A DNA stretch of 64,000 nucleotides from Faecalibacterium sp. An122 (GTDB taxonomy: Bacteria > Bacillota > Clostridia > Oscillospirales > Ruminococcaceae). Below the pieces are notes generated by a model. That model was not told the origin of the DNA. It saw nothing but the letters and a program-made list of their open reading frames with translations, and ran no database searches. A program made the position numbers and the translations under genes. The stretch is taken from the NCBI RefSeq assembly GCF_002160895.1, contig NZ_NFLL01000001.1, forward strand, positions 248,001 to 312,000, in the 5' to 3' direction. Below are positions 54,138 through 63,819 of the stretch, in pieces; the first letter of the stretch is position 1, and every line of letters starts with the position of its first letter.

Positions 54138-55469
54138 TCAGTTTGCCGAAATCTGATTCTTATAGCGCTTGCGGACAGCGCCGTACTCCATGTGAGGTTC
54201 GCCGCCCTCCACCGTATCCTGGTCGATGGTGACCCGGACAATGGTGGGGTCGCTGGGCACGGCGTACATCACCGGCATCAGCAGGCTTTCCATCACGCTG
54301 CGCAGGCCGCGGGCGCCGCTCTTGCGCTCGATGGTCTTGCGTGCGATGGCCCGCAGGGCATCGTCGGTGAAGGTCAGTTCCACATTGTCCATCCCAAGCA
54401 GTGCCTTGTACTGTTTGACCAGGCTGTTCTTGGGCTCCTTCAGAACCCGGACCAGGGTCTCCTCGTCCAGGTCGTCCAGAACGGTGATGACCGGCAGACG
54501 GCCGATCAGCTCGGGGATCAGGCCGAACTTCACCAGATCGTGGGGCTCCACCTTCCGCAGCAGAGCCTTCTGTGCGTCGGAGGAATTGTCCTTCAGCATG
54601 CTGCCGAAGCCCAGAGCCGAGTTGTCGGTACGGCGCTGGATGTATTTGTCCAGCCCGTCAAAGGCGCCGCCGCAGATGAACAGGATATTGGTGGTGTCGA
54701 TCTGGATGAACTCCTGCTGGGGATGCTTGCGGCCGCCCTGGGGCGGGACGTTGCTGACGGTGCCCTCCAGGATCTTCAGCAGAGCCTGCTGGACGCCCTC
54801 GCCGCCCACATCACGGGTGATGGAGGGGTTCTCGCTCTTGCGGGTGATCTTGTCGATCTCATCAATGTAGATGATGCCGATCTGTGCCCGCTGCACATCG
54901 AAATCGGCGGCCTGGATCAGCTTGAGCAGGATGTTCTCCACATCCTCGCCCACGTAGCCGGCCTCGGTCAGGGTGGTGGCGTCCGCAATGGCGAAGGGAA
55001 CGCCCAGCATCCGGGCCAGGGTCTGGGCCAGCAGGGTCTTGCCCACGCCGGAGGGGCCCAGCAGCAGAACGTTGGACTTCTGCAGCTCCACGTCGTTGCC
55101 CTTGCCGCTCATGATGCGCTTATAGTGGTTGTACACCGAAACGGACAGAACCCGCTTGGCGTCGTCCTGGCCGATGACGTACTGGTCCAGACCTTCCTTG
55201 ATCTCCTCGGGAGTCATGATGTTGATCTGGGCGGGAGCCGCCGGCTGAATCCGGGCGCGGGCGCTGGGCGCGCCGCCCCGGCTGGGCCGGTTGCCGCTGG
55301 AGCGGTCAGGCTTTTCGCCCAGCAGATCGTAGCACAGGTTGATGCACTCGCTGCAGATATTGACGCCGGGCCCAATGATCATCCGCTCGACTTCGTCCTG
55401 ATGCTTGCCGCAGAAGTTGCAAACAAGGTCTTTTTCATTCTTATCTCTGCCGGAATTGTTATTTGCCAT
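54138..55469 (-). CDS. clpX: ATP-dependent Clp protease ATP-binding subunit ClpX
   Basis: 443-residue AAA+ unfoldase. N-terminal C4 zinc-binding domain ([28 protein letters not shown]), Walker [16 protein letters not shown], Walker [11 protein letters not shown], and the ClpP-binding IGF-type loop as LGFGSM. It feeds substrates to ClpP, encoded 45 bases upstream. Its own ribosome binding site (AAGGAAAG) precedes the ATG. Typical order tig-clpP-clpX. Confidence 0.98.
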   Translation of the reverse strand: MANNNSGRDKNEKDLVCNFCGKHQDEVERMIIGPGVNICSECINLCYDLLGEKPDRSSGNRPSRGGAPSARARIQPAAPAQINIMTPEEIKEGLDQYVIGQDDAKRVLSVSVYNHYKRIMSGKGNDVELQKSNVLLLGPSGVGKTLLAQTLARMLGVPFAIADATTLTEAGYVGEDVENILLKLIQAADFDVQRAQIGIIYIDEIDKITRKSENPSITRDVGGEGVQQALLKILEGTVSNVPPQGGRKHPQQEFIQIDTTNILFICGGAFDGLDKYIQRRTDNSALGFGSMLKDNSSDAQKALLRKVEPHDLVKFGLIPELIGRLPVITVLDDLDEETLVRVLKEPKNSLVKQYKALLGMDNVELTFTDDALRAIARKTIERKSGARGLRSVMESLLMPVMYAVPSDPTIVRVTIDQDTVEGGEPHMEYGAVRKRYKNQISAN

Positions 55470-55514
55470 AGCTGTACTTTCCTTTATTGTGCGTTTCTGC
55501 GCTCAGCCCTTGGT

Positions 55515-56114
55515 TCAGCGTGTGGTGATAACCTCGTCAACCAGGCCGTACTCCTTGGCCTGCAGGGCGGTCATATAGTTATCCCGCTCGGTATCCTCCC
55601 GGACACGCTCGATGGGCTGGCCGCTGTACTCGCTGAGCAGGCCATTGATCTTGTCGCGCAGGTAGACGATGTGGTCGGCATGGATCTTGATATCGGTGGC
55701 CTGGCCCGAGAGGCCGCCCCCCTGCCCGCCGGCGATCAGAGGCTGATGAATCAGAATCTCCGAGTTGGGCAGCGCAAAGCGCTTGCCCTTGGTGCCGCTG
55801 GCCAGCAGGAATGCGCCCATGGAGGCAGCCATGCCCATGCAGATGGTGGAGACATCGCACTTGATATAGCGCATGGTGTCATGGATGGCCATGCCTGCGC
55901 TGATGGAGCCGCCGGGGCTGTTGATATACAGGCTGATGTCCTTGTCCGGGTCCTGCCCCTCGAGGTACAGCAGCTGGGCGACAACCAGGCTTGCAGAAGT
56001 ATCATTGACGTCCTCGCTGAGGACGATGATGCGGTCGTTCAGCAGACGGGAGAAGATGTCGTAAGAGCGCTCTCCGTGGGCCGTCTGTTCTACAACGTAA
56101 GGAACAAAACTCAT
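55515..56114 (-). CDS. clpP: ATP-dependent Clp protease proteolytic subunit
   Basis: 199-residue serine protease forming the degradative barrel. Catalytic Ser98 in GMAASMGAF, His123 in ILIHQPL and the aspartate in the EDTERD segment; the glycine-rich oxyanion strand is [11 protein letters not shown]. The start at 56114 ([11 protein letters not shown]) follows AGGAGG by about 10 bases. It is separated from tig by a strong hairpin, with which tig transcription is expected to end or weaken. Confidence 0.98.
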   Translation of the reverse strand: MSFVPYVVEQTAHGERSYDIFSRLLNDRIIVLSEDVNDTSASLVVAQLLYLEGQDPDKDISLYINSPGGSISAGMAIHDTMRYIKCDVSTICMGMAASMGAFLLASGTKGKRFALPNSEILIHQPLIAGGQGGGLSGQATDIKIHADHIVYLRDKINGLLSEYSGQPIERVREDTERDNYMTALQAKEYGLVDEVITTR

Positions 56115-56151
56115 AACAGTTCGCCTCCTGAAAATCAAATTGGATTCGCTA

Positions 56152-56203
56152 TTTTTGCAAAATTGACCGATGCGGCATCAAAAAACCGCCGCATCGGTCA
56201 ATT
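56152..56203 (-). terminator. Terminator/attenuator between tig and clpP
   Basis: Perfect 16-bp stem (56161-56176 with 56188-56203, AATTGACCGATGCGGC arm), loop of 11 bases, followed leftward by TTGCAAAAAT. The T-tail is interrupted, so some read-through to clpP is plausible. Confidence 0.75.
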
Positions 56204-56271
56204 TCAACAACATGTGCACAGGCAGGATGCGTTTCGCGCTTTTCTGCCCGGACTCAGCTCACCGGCAGCGA

Positions 56272-57570
56272 TTACTCGGCGTCGGCAGCCTTCTCCACGA
56301 TATTGGCGTGGCTCTTGATGAAGTCGATGGCCTTATTGACAGCCAGGTCCTTCTTCAGCTCGTCCATGTTGACCAGCTCGCGGACCTTGTCCTCCTCCAT
56401 CTTGTACTGGTCGGCAATGCGCTTGATCTCAGCGTTGACGTCCTCCTCGGAAGCAACGATGTTCTCAGCGGCAGCCACAGCCTCCAGAGCCAGACGGATC
56501 TTCACCTGCTTCTCAGCCTGGGGCATGAAGGAAGCACGGAACTGCTCCATGGTCTGGCCCATATACTTCAGGTAGGTGTCCAGGCTCAGGCCCTGCTGCT
56601 CCACACGGAAAGCAAAGTCGTTGACCAGCTCGTCCATGCGGACATCGTACATGGCCTGGGGAATCTCAGCCTCCATGCCGGCGATGACCTGATCCACCAG
56701 AGCGTTCTCAACAGCCAGGTCGTCCTGCTTGTTCAGCTGCTCCTGGTTGGACTTGCGGATGGACTCCTTGAACTCCTCCAGGGTGTCGTACTCGGAGCAG
56801 TCCTTGGCCAGCTCGTCATCCAGAGCGGGCAGCTCCTTGTACTTAACCTCGTGCAGCTTGATCTTGAAGACAGCGGGCTTGCCAGCCAGCTCAGAAGCCT
56901 GATACTCCTCAGGGAAGGTGACGTTCACGTCGAACTCCTCGCCTGCGCTGTGGCCCACAACCTGATCCTCGAAGCCGGGGATGAAGCTGCCGCTGCCCAG
57001 GGTCAGGCTGTAGTGCTCAGCCTTGCCGCCCTCGAAAGCAACACCGTCGGTGAAGCCCTCAAAGTCGATGTCCACGATGTCGCCGTTCTGGGCGGCACCG
57101 TCGCGGGTCAGCTCGCGGGCGTTGCGCTCCTGCACACGCTTGAGCTCGGCGTCAACCACCGACTCCTGCACAGTATGGACCGTCTTCTCCACGGTCAAAC
57201 CGGAATATGCACCGATCTTGACCTCGGGCTTGACAGCGACCTTGACGGTCAGGACTGCGCCCTGATCATCGCTGGCAGACTCCACGGTCACCTCGGGACG
57301 GCCCACAGCCTCGATGTTGGCAGCCTTGACAGCAGCCTCGAACTCAACCGGGAACAGGTTGTTGATGGCGTCGTAGGTGAACACGTCGGGACCGTACATC
57401 CGCTCGATCAGATGACGGGGGGCCTTGCCCTTGCGGAAGCCCTGGACGGTGTACTTCTTGCCCTCGGTCTGGAAGACCTTCAGGACCTCGTTCTTATAGG
57501 TCTCAGCATCGATGGAAAACTGCAGTTCGACCATGCTCTTCTCGAGCTTTTCACACTTGATAAGATTCAT
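56272..57570 (-). CDS. tig: Trigger factor
   Basis: 432-residue ribosome-associated chaperone and prolyl isomerase. The ribosome-binding loop GFRKGKAPRHLIER lies near residue 45, the FKBP-like domain (GDIVDIDFEGFTDGVAFEGG) around residue 160 and the long helical C-terminal chaperone part follows. The start at 57570 follows GGAGG by 9 bases. It heads the tig-clpP-clpX cluster. Confidence 0.97.
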   Translation of the reverse strand: MNLIKCEKLEKSMVELQFSIDAETYKNEVLKVFQTEGKKYTVQGFRKGKAPRHLIERMYGPDVFTYDAINNLFPVEFEAAVKAANIEAVGRPEVTVESASDDQGAVLTVKVAVKPEVKIGAYSGLTVEKTVHTVQESVVDAELKRVQERNARELTRDGAAQNGDIVDIDFEGFTDGVAFEGGKAEHYSLTLGSGSFIPGFEDQVVGHSAGEEFDVNVTFPEEYQASELAGKPAVFKIKLHEVKYKELPALDDELAKDCSEYDTLEEFKESIRKSNQEQLNKQDDLAVENALVDQVIAGMEAEIPQAMYDVRMDELVNDFAFRVEQQGLSLDTYLKYMGQTMEQFRASFMPQAEKQVKIRLALEAVAAAENIVASEEDVNAEIKRIADQYKMEEDKVRELVNMDELKKDLAVNKAIDFIKSHANIVEKAADAE

Positions 57571-57697
57571 TTTGCTTTTCCTCCGCTCAAAATTTGGTGC
57601 TGGGGCAGAGGATCCCTCTCCCCGCATCTGCGCCGCGCGCCCATTTTCTTTTCAAACGGCGCACGCGCCTTTGGGTACGACAATCGCGTCAGCGCTT

Positions 57698-57706
57698 ATT
57701 ATAACA
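57698..57706 (-). promoter_or_regulatory. Extended -10 promoter for tig
   Basis: Minus strand TGT-TATAAT (-10 at 57698-57703); the -35 region (TGGCTT, 57721-57726) is poor. Leader of about 120 bases. Confidence 0.55.
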
Positions 57707-57773
57707 CGTTCGCCGCATAAAAGCCAGTTGTTTTTTCACATTTTGGGAATTTCCATTGGTTTTCCGGGGCATT

Positions 57774-58457
57774 TCATGTGATTTTATACGGGCAGAAGCG
57801 CAGCCCGTCCGCGCTGACCAGCTTATAGCGGATGCCGTCCACCTCGCCCTGCACGGCAAAACGAAGGGCTTTGCCATGCAGGTGGGCGTAAAAGCACCGC
57901 TGGATTCCATATTCCTTGAGGACGGCCACAATCTCGGGCGCGTCGGCTCCGGTGTACACCGGCGGGTAGTGGAGAAACACTAGCTTCTCCTTCCCCGGCT
58001 CGGCTGCCTCCAGGCTCAGCCGCAGGCGGCCGATCTCCCGGTTCATCACCTTTTCATCGTGGGGCTCCCCCACGTCGAACAGCCAGCCCCGGGTGCCGCA
58101 CAGGGCATAATCCCCCACAGTGTAGGAGTTATTGTGCAGCAGCTGGAGGCTGTCGAAGCCCTCGGCCTTGAAAAAGGCGTTCATCTTATTGGCGGTGGAC
58201 CACCAATAATCGTGGTTGCCCTTCATCAGGAGCTTCCGGCCCGGCAGGCTGTGGAGAAAGGCGAAGTCCTTGCGGGTATCCGACAGGCGCATTGCCCAGC
58301 TGATATCCCCCGCCAGCACCACCGTATCCTCCGGCTTGACCAGCTTGCGCCAGTTGGCCTCGAGCTTCTCCACATAGCCGTCCCAGCCCGGGAACACATC
58401 CATGGGTTTCGCGCCGCCCAGCGAGAGATGGGGGTCGCCCAGCACAAAAAGTGCCAT
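57774..58457 (-). CDS. Calcineurin-like metallophosphoesterase
   Basis: 227-residue dinuclear metallophosphoesterase. All five motifs are present: LGDPHLSLGG, LAGDISWAM, KGNHDYWW, FLHYPPVY and YAHLHGKA. There is no signal peptide, so it is cytosolic. Family members act on phosphodiesters or nucleotides; the substrate is unknown. It lies 20 bases after thrC and ends 190 bases before tig, and may be co-transcribed with thrC. Confidence 0.9.
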   Translation of the reverse strand: MALFVLGDPHLSLGGAKPMDVFPGWDGYVEKLEANWRKLVKPEDTVVLAGDISWAMRLSDTRKDFAFLHSLPGRKLLMKGNHDYWWSTANKMNAFFKAEGFDSLQLLHNNSYTVGDYALCGTRGWLFDVGEPHDEKVMNREIGRLRLSLEAAEPGKEKLVFLHYPPVYTGADAPEIVAVLKEYGIQRCFYAHLHGKALRFAVQGEVDGIRYKLVSADGLRFCPYKIT

Positions 58458-58477
58458 TCGTTTCTCCTGTTCTAGTT

Positions 58478-59938
58478 TTATTCCTGATAGCTCAGCGCCA
58501 CCCCGGCGATCTCAGCCGGGTCGATGACGGCGTCGAAACGCTCCGCCTTCTGGCGCAGGCAGGCCAGGCTGGCAGGAGCGGTGCGGCCGGTGGACTGTTC
58601 CAGAGACTGCATGGCCTCAAAATCGTTCTCCGGCGCAGCCTGGCCCAGAGCGGCCAGCACGCTGCGGGGAAACTTGAAGGGCGACGCGGTGGACAGAACC
58701 ACCATCGGCACCCCTTTCCGCTTCTGTTCGCGGGCCACATGGAAGGCCACGGCGGTGTGGGTGTCGCAGAGATAGCCGTCCTTCTCCCAGCGGGTGCGGA
58801 TTTCCTGGGCCACCTGGTCCTCCTCGGCATAGCCGCAGGCAAAGGTCTCCTGGATGGCAGCCAGGGTCTCAGGACGGACGGTGTAGCTCCCCTCCTGGTT
58901 CAGGCGGCTCATCAGAGAGGCCACCTCGGCGTCGCTGCCGGTGACATGGTACAGCAGACGCTCCAGGTTGGAGGACACCAGAATGTCCATGCTGGGGGAA
59001 GAAGTCTTATAGAAGGTCCGCTTGGCGGTATAGGTGCCGGTGCGCAGGAAATCGGTCAGGACGTTGTTTTTATTGGACGCGCAAACCAGACGGCCCACAG
59101 GCAGACCCATCCGCTTGGCGTAATAGCCCGCCAGAATATCGCCGAAGTTGCCGGTGGGGACGCAGAAATCCGCTTCCTGACCAAAGGATATCTTCCCCGC
59201 CTTGACTAGCTGGGCATAGGCCGCAAAATAGTAGACAATCTGCGGCACCAGGCGGCCCCAGTTGATGGAGTTGGCGCTGGAAAGGTGAATGTTCCGCTGG
59301 GCCAGCTGGGCGGCGATGGCCTTGTCGGCAAAGACCCGCTTGACGCCGGTCTGGGCATCGTCAAAGTTGCCCCGCACTGCGTACACCGCCACATTGGCGC
59401 CTTCCTGGGTGGCCATCTGGAGGCGCTGGATTTCGCTGGTGCCGCCGGTGGGATAGAACACAGCGATCTCCACACCGGGGATATCGTGGTAACCGTCCAG
59501 GGCGGCCTTGCCGGTATCGCCGCTGGTGGCCACCAGAATCAGGGTCTTTTCGGTGTGGTTCAGGTTGCGCTTGGCCTCCACCAGAAGCTTGGGCATCAGC
59601 TGCAGGGCGTAATCCTTGAAGGCGCAGGTGGGACCATGCCACAGCTCCAGCGCCCAGGTATCCCCTTCCACAGGGGCCAGATAACCCGCCTTGCCCCCAA
59701 AGGCGTCGCCGTAGGTTTTGGCGGCTGCCTCGGCCAGGAAGGCCGGATCATAGTCGGTCAGATATTCTTTGAGAACTGCGGCTGCCATGGCCGGATATTC
59801 CAGATCGCAGATGGCCTTGGCATCCACCTGGGGGAAGGACTCGGGTACAAACAGGCCGCCCTCATCCGACAGGCCCTGCACGATGGCCTCCGAGGAGGTC
59901 ACACGCCGGCTCTGGTCTCTCGTGCTGAAAAACTGCAT
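58478..59938 (-). CDS. thrC: Threonine synthase
   Basis: 486-residue fold-type II PLP enzyme turning O-phosphohomoserine into threonine. N-terminal FFSTRDQSRRVTSSEAIVQGLSDEGG, the PLP lysine in GPTCAFKDYALQ and the phosphate loop ATSGDTGKAAL. This is the long (type II, yeast/E. coli-like) form. The start at 59938 follows AGGAG by about 10 bases. Its substrate derives from aspartate semialdehyde made by Asd. Confidence 0.96.
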   Translation of the reverse strand: MQFFSTRDQSRRVTSSEAIVQGLSDEGGLFVPESFPQVDAKAICDLEYPAMAAAVLKEYLTDYDPAFLAEAAAKTYGDAFGGKAGYLAPVEGDTWALELWHGPTCAFKDYALQLMPKLLVEAKRNLNHTEKTLILVATSGDTGKAALDGYHDIPGVEIAVFYPTGGTSEIQRLQMATQEGANVAVYAVRGNFDDAQTGVKRVFADKAIAAQLAQRNIHLSSANSINWGRLVPQIVYYFAAYAQLVKAGKISFGQEADFCVPTGNFGDILAGYYAKRMGLPVGRLVCASNKNNVLTDFLRTGTYTAKRTFYKTSSPSMDILVSSNLERLLYHVTGSDAEVASLMSRLNQEGSYTVRPETLAAIQETFACGYAEEDQVAQEIRTRWEKDGYLCDTHTAVAFHVAREQKRKGVPMVVLSTASPFKFPRSVLAALGQAAPENDFEAMQSLEQSTGRTAPASLACLRQKAERFDAVIDPAEIAGVALSYQE

Positions 59939-59940
59939 TT

Positions 59941-60348
59941 TCAATCGCTCCTTTTCCATCCTGAGTCGTAGTTTCGCTCGCTTGCATCAAATGCCCTTTT
60001 AATAATATGTACCATCCAGCGTCCACTGTCAAGAGGGGTTACTTCTGCCACATCGAAGTGGACAAAAGCTTCCTGCTGATTGGTCTCGGATAAATAATAG
60101 CGGGCCGCACGGATTAAACGCCGTTGTTTGGCCCTGGTCACCGAAGCGGAAGGCCGGCACACAGCGTTGGGATTGGTGCGGGTTTTGACCTCACAAATGA
60201 CGATGTGTCCCTCCGGCGTGCGGAGAATCAGATCAATTTCCCCGCCGCGGATGCGGTAGTTGTGTTCCAGCAGCGTACAGCCCCGCTGGATATAATACAG
60301 CGCTGCCGCCCGCTCTCCACGCCGGCCCACCTCTGCGGGGTCCATCAC
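59941..60348 (-). CDS. yraN: UPF0102 (YraN) family putative endonuclease
   Basis: 135-residue protein with the restriction-endonuclease-like fold: [16 protein letters not shown], the metal motif GEIDLI and VICEVKTR (E-V-K). Function unproven, though the gene regularly lies next to rnhB, as here, where its start overlaps the rnhB stop by four bases. It ends 3 bases before the thrC start. The C-terminus is about 15 residues longer than usual. Confidence 0.92.
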   Translation of the reverse strand: MMDPAEVGRRGERAAALYYIQRGCTLLEHNYRIRGGEIDLILRTPEGHIVICEVKTRTNPNAVCRPSASVTRAKQRRLIRAARYYLSETNQQEAFVHFDVAEVTPLDSGRWMVHIIKRAFDASERNYDSGWKRSD

Positions 60349-60989
60349 TTCTCCTCCGTCCAGTAGCCCTGCTTTTTCAAAAAGCTGCGGCGGTAAAAAG
60401 GCTGGATGCCATACTGGGCGATCAGCTCATAGTGAAGCTTGGTGGGGTAGCCCTTGTGTTTGGCCAGCTGATACTGGGGGTACTGCCGGTCCAGTTCCAT
60501 CATATAGCGGTCCCGGCTGACCTTGGCCAGAATGGACGCCGCACCGATGCTGGCGCTGGTGGCGTCTCCCTTGACCACAGGCTGGGCCGTCATGGCCAGC
60601 CCATCGGGGCAGCGGTTGCCATCCACCAGGACCAGGTTGGGGGTGATTTCCAGCTTTTCCACTGCCTCCCGCATCCCGTTCATGGTGGCTTTCAGGATAT
60701 TGTCCCGGTCGATGATGTCCGGGCCCACAAACACGATGCTGTAGGCCAGGGCTTTTTCTTTGATTTCATCAAAGAGGGCTTCCCTCTTTTTTTCGGTGAG
60801 CTTTTTGGAGTCGTTGATGCCCCAGACCGGTTTGGTGGGGTCCAGAATGCAGGCTGCCACGCAGACCGGGCCGCACAGCGGACCCCGGCCCGCCTCATCC
60901 ACCCCCGCAAAGCAGCCGTTGGCTGCCCGGACGGCGGCGTCGTAATCATAGAGCGGGCGGGAGATTTCCTCGTCGGTCTTTCGCTTCAT
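60345..60989 (-). CDS. rnhB: Ribonuclease HII
   Basis: 214-residue enzyme removing RNA from RNA-DNA hybrids. Active-site motif [14 protein letters not shown] with the DE pair, [12 protein letters not shown], and later aspartates in VDGNRCPDG and [14 protein letters not shown]. Its start and stop overlap rbgA and yraN by four bases each. Standard length. Confidence 0.97.
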   Translation of the reverse strand: MKRKTDEEISRPLYDYDAAVRAANGCFAGVDEAGRGPLCGPVCVAACILDPTKPVWGINDSKKLTEKKREALFDEIKEKALAYSIVFVGPDIIDRDNILKATMNGMREAVEKLEITPNLVLVDGNRCPDGLAMTAQPVVKGDATSASIGAASILAKVSRDRYMMELDRQYPQYQLAKHKGYPTKLHYELIAQYGIQPFYRRSFLKKQGYWTEEK

Positions 60990-61897
60990 TCCTCGATCTC
61001 CTCCTGGTCCTCACGGAAGGGCGGGCGCTCCAGGGTGATCCGGCCCCACTTGCAGGCCCGGAACTCATCCACCAGCATGATGGCGCACCGCTCGGTGTTG
61101 ACCTCGCCGCCCCGGACCAGCAGGCCCCGCTTGCGGCCGATGGCCTCCATCAGCTCATAGGGAGGCAGAGCCAGGGCTTCCTGGTCCAGCTTGTACCGGC
61201 TGGCCACCAGTTCGGGATAGTTCCGGCGAACTTCGTCCAGCAGGTTCATGGCCAGCTCCTCCACATCCAGGATATCGTCCTTGATGGAACCGATGAAAGC
61301 CAGATTGGAGGCCGTGGTCTTGGAATCAAATTTCTTCCACAGAACGCCGGGCATATCCAGCAGGTCAAACTTGTCGGTGGAGACCCACTGTTTGCCCTTG
61401 GTGACGCCGGGGCGGTCGGCGGCCTTGGCCCGCACCGACCCTGCAAAGGTATTGATAAAGGTGGACTTGCCCACGTTGGGAATGCCGCAGAGCATGATCT
61501 GGGTTTTGGCGCCGCTCATGCCCCGGGCCTGGCGCCGGGCCAGCAGGCCCGACAGCTCTTTCTCAATGGCGGCGCGCACCGCAGCGGTGCCGCCCTTGCT
61601 CTTGGCGTTGATGGCCACACAGCCGGCGTCGGCGGCCCGGAAATACCGGATCCACTCCTCGGTGACGGCGGGGTCGGCCAAGTCGGCCTTGTTCAGGGCG
61701 TAGAGCCGGGGTTTGCGGGCGGTGATCCGCTCCACCTCCGGGTTGAGGCTGGACAGAGGAATCCGGGCGTCCAGCAGAATCAGGCTGGCGTCCACATGCT
61801 GGATCTCCTGCTCCATCACCCGCAGGGTCCGGGCCATATGGCCCGGGAACCACTGGATATTATATTGATTGGAAAATTGAAGTTCTTCGTTGTTCAC
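60986..61897 (-). CDS. rbgA: Ribosome biogenesis GTPase RbgA (YlqF)
   Basis: 303-residue circularly permuted GTPase for late 50S assembly. The order G4-G1-G3 is visible: NKADL near residue 63, [12 protein letters not shown] near residue 125 and DMPGVLW near residue 170; N-terminus [11 protein letters not shown] with the catalytic histidine. Start is GTG at 61897 (AGGAG 7 bases upstream), overlapping the lepB stop as GTGA. Located in the conserved rplS-lepB-rbgA-rnhB order. Confidence 0.96.
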   Translation of the reverse strand: MNNEELQFSNQYNIQWFPGHMARTLRVMEQEIQHVDASLILLDARIPLSSLNPEVERITARKPRLYALNKADLADPAVTEEWIRYFRAADAGCVAINAKSKGGTAAVRAAIEKELSGLLARRQARGMSGAKTQIMLCGIPNVGKSTFINTFAGSVRAKAADRPGVTKGKQWVSTDKFDLLDMPGVLWKKFDSKTTASNLAFIGSIKDDILDVEELAMNLLDEVRRNYPELVASRYKLDQEALALPPYELMEAIGRKRGLLVRGGEVNTERCAIMLVDEFRACKWGRITLERPPFREDQEEIEE

Positions 61898-62460
61898 TTG
61901 ACCACTCCTGCATCCTCCAGGGGCAAAAAGCAGAACAGCACTTTGCCCAGGATATCCTCCTCCGCAATGCACCCGATGCTGGACGAACGGCTGTCCAGCG
62001 AGGCGTTGCGGTTGTCGCCCATCAGGAACAATTCCCCTTCGGGCACGGTATAGGGAAACTCCACGTCATAGCCCAGGAAGGTGGGCTCGGCGATATAGTC
62101 CTCCTGCAGCACTTCCCCGTTGACGGTCACGGTGCCGGAGGTATAGTCAATGGAGATGGTATCCCCGCCTTTGGCGATGACCCGCTTGACCAGGGGCTTG
62201 CCATAGGAGGTATAGTCATCCACGATGACCACATCGCCCCGCTGGGGGGTATAGCCTGCCCCCCAGACCACCAGCTTGTCCCCGTCCCAAAGGGTCGGGT
62301 TCATGGATGCGCCGTCCACCTGAATGATCCGGAAAAAGAAGGAGAACAGCAGCACCATGACCACCAGCGCAGAGATCAGCGCTTCATACCACTCAATCAC
62401 ACCCTGCCCCGGCATCGATGCCGCCTCCGGTTCACGCTTTGCGTTTGTCATCCATTGCAC
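61894..62460 (-). CDS. lepB: Signal peptidase I
   Basis: 188-residue membrane protease. One N-terminal helix (about residues 25-46), the nucleophile serine in VDGASMNPTL, the general-base lysine in KPLVKRVIAKGGD and GELFLMGDNRNASLDSR. GTG at 62460 has AAGGA 7 bases upstream, whereas the ATG at 62451 is too far. It removes signal peptides of proteins exported through Sec. Confidence 0.95.
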   Translation of the reverse strand: MQWMTNAKREPEAASMPGQGVIEWYEALISALVVMVLLFSFFFRIIQVDGASMNPTLWDGDKLVVWGAGYTPQRGDVVIVDDYTSYGKPLVKRVIAKGGDTISIDYTSGTVTVNGEVLQEDYIAEPTFLGYDVEFPYTVPEGELFLMGDNRNASLDSRSSSIGCIAEEDILGKVLFCFLPLEDAGVVK

Positions 62461-62498
62461 CCCGCATTCCTTGACGTTTTCCCTGTTATTTTACCACA

Positions 62499-62528
62499 CA
62501 GCCTGCCCCGGTAAAAGAGGCAGGCTGT
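62499..62528 (-). other. Hairpin between rplS and lepB
   Basis: ACAGCCTGCC and GGCAGGCTGT form a 10-bp stem around 62499-62528. On the minus strand it is followed by TGG-TAAAAT, a possible extended -10 for lepB, not by a clear T-run. Confidence 0.5.
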
Positions 62529-62540
62529 GAAAGGATAAAG

Positions 62541-62567
62541 AAAAAAGGGACAACAAGTGTCCCTTTT
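62541..62567 (-). terminator. Terminator after rplS
   Basis: AAAAGGGACA and TGTCCCTTTT arms with a short loop, followed leftward by a six-T run and CTTTAT. Confidence 0.8.
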
Positions 62568-62602
62568 CCCTTCGACCAGCCTGACAGGCAGACTGTGGAT
62601 GA

Positions 62603-62944
62603 TCAGATATCGCTCTTGACCTTGGCAGCTTTGCCGGTGCGGTTGCGCAGGTAGTACAGCTTTGCGCGGCGGACCTTACCCTTGCGGACAACGGTCACCT
62701 TCTCAACGAAGGGGCTGTTGACGGGGAAGACACGCTCGATGCCCACGCCGTAAGCGACGCGGCGAACGGTAAAGGTCTCAGCGACGCCGCCGTGCTTCTT
62801 GGCAATGACGGTGCCCTCGAAAGCCTGAATACGCTCACGCTCGCCTTCCTTGATGCGGACGTCCACACGAACGGTGTCGCCAACGTTGAACTGGGGGCGC
62901 TCAGCCTTGATGCTGCCCTCGGAAATAATCTTCAGTGCGTCCAT
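62603..62944 (-). CDS. rplS: 50S ribosomal protein L19
   Basis: 113-residue ribosomal protein at the 30S-50S interface. Signatures: [31 protein letters not shown] and [22 protein letters not shown]. The start at 62944 (MDALKII) follows GGAGG by 8 bases. It has its own promoter and terminator. Standard length and sequence. Confidence 0.98.
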   Translation of the reverse strand: MDALKIISEGSIKAERPQFNVGDTVRVDVRIKEGERERIQAFEGTVIAKKHGGVAETFTVRRVAYGVGIERVFPVNSPFVEKVTVVRKGKVRRAKLYYLRNRTGKAAKVKSDI

Positions 62945-63066
62945 TTGATGATCCTCCATTTGTTTTAGACGTTCATACACGGCACATCTGCCGTCAGAGG
63001 ACCGCCCGTTTAATGATTGCTTGTCATTAACCCCGCTGTGGTCTCAGCGGACACTAACGCCTAACT

Positions 63067-63095
63067 ATGATAGCACAAACCCGCCGGGAAAGCAA
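63067..63095 (-). promoter_or_regulatory. Sigma-A promoter for rplS
   Basis: Minus strand TTGCTT (63090-63095), 17-bp spacer, TATCAT (63067-63072). The leader of about 115 bases (62945-63060) contains a CCGCTG/CAGCGG stem and a GGCAGATGTGCC hairpin; it may be an L19-type autoregulatory leader, not verified. Confidence 0.7.
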
Positions 63096-63106
63096 GCGTT
63101 TTCACC

Positions 63107-63143
63107 AAAAAACGGGCGAAAATTTTTCTGCCTTCCCTGCCCG
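63107..63143 (-). terminator. Probable terminator after the DUF2344 gene
   Basis: CGGGC and GCCCG arms (63113-63117, 63139-63143) with a 21-base loop, followed leftward by TTTTTT. A further TCAGACGGC/GCCGTCTGA stem contains the stop codon itself (about 63151-63172). Confidence 0.6.
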
Positions 63144-63150
63144 GCTTTTT

Positions 63151-63819
63151 TCAGACGGCACCGGCCGTCTGACCGGCACAGAAGGGGGTCTTGTCGGCCT
63201 TAAGCAGGGCGGTGCGCAGGATGGATGCCTCCGCCGAGGACAGCCCAAACTGACTCTCCAGGAAGGCCGTCAGCAGGGCCGGATTCAGGTTCAGCTCCTG
63301 GGCGGCGGGCAGGCAGACATCGAACTCCACCCGCTCCCCTGCCGCACGGCAGGCAATGGACGGGACATAAGCCTTCAAATCCACCTGCTTGGACTTCTTT
63401 TTGCCCTTCTTCTCCACCGGAGCTGCCTCCAGAGCATTGTAGGCTTCCAGCTTGGACTGGGCCGCAGCGGGGTAGCTGATGGTGTAGCAGGCAAATGCGA
63501 TGGCGCTGGCCTTGTCCTGGACCGGTTCCACCTGATAGACATGGATGCCCGCCGGCATGATGGCGTTCAGCTTGTCCTGCCAGGCCCGGAAATCCGGGGC
63601 CTCCTCCTCGGTCTTGACGTCCACGCTCTCACACAGGCTCTCCTGCCCCAGAGACAGCGGACAGGTAAAGGTCATATAGATATGGGGATTGAAGCCCAGG
63701 GTGTGCCAGACCGGCAGGCCGCTGCGCTTGAGCACCCGCTGCATCACCCGCTGCATATCCAGCAGAGAGATGTACGAGGCTTCATTTCGTTTTTCAAACC
63801 AGATCCGAACTGTAATCAA
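63151..63819 (-). CDS. DUF2344/TIGR03936 radical SAM-linked protein
   Basis: 222-residue protein matching the family TIGR03936: FEKRNEASYISLLDMQRVMQRVLKRSGLPVWHTLGFNPHIYMTF is highly typical when read in pieces (ISLLDMQRV, GFNPHIYMTF). Its partner is the B12-binding radical SAM gene immediately upstream, whose 3' end overlaps it by 26 bases. The biochemical role is unknown; an RNA-modification role has been suggested for the radical SAM partner. Start TTG at 63819 with GGAGG about 8 bases before. Confidence 0.88.
   Translation of the reverse strand: MITVRIWFEKRNEASYISLLDMQRVMQRVLKRSGLPVWHTLGFNPHIYMTFTCPLSLGQESLCESVDVKTEEEAPDFRAWQDKLNAIMPAGIHVYQVEPVQDKASAIAFACYTISYPAAAQSKLEAYNALEAAPVEKKGKKKSKQVDLKAYVPSIACRAAGERVEFDVCLPAAQELNLNPALLTAFLESQFGLSSAEASILRTALLKADKTPFCAGQTAGAV

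Noticed and set aside
54192-56318. 708-codon plus-strand frame over clpX and clpP
   Set aside because: Antisense shadow of two certain genes; composition typical of reversed GC-rich codons.
56170-57720. 516-codon plus-strand frame over tig
   Set aside because: Antisense shadow; repetitive Leu/His/Gln composition without domain features.
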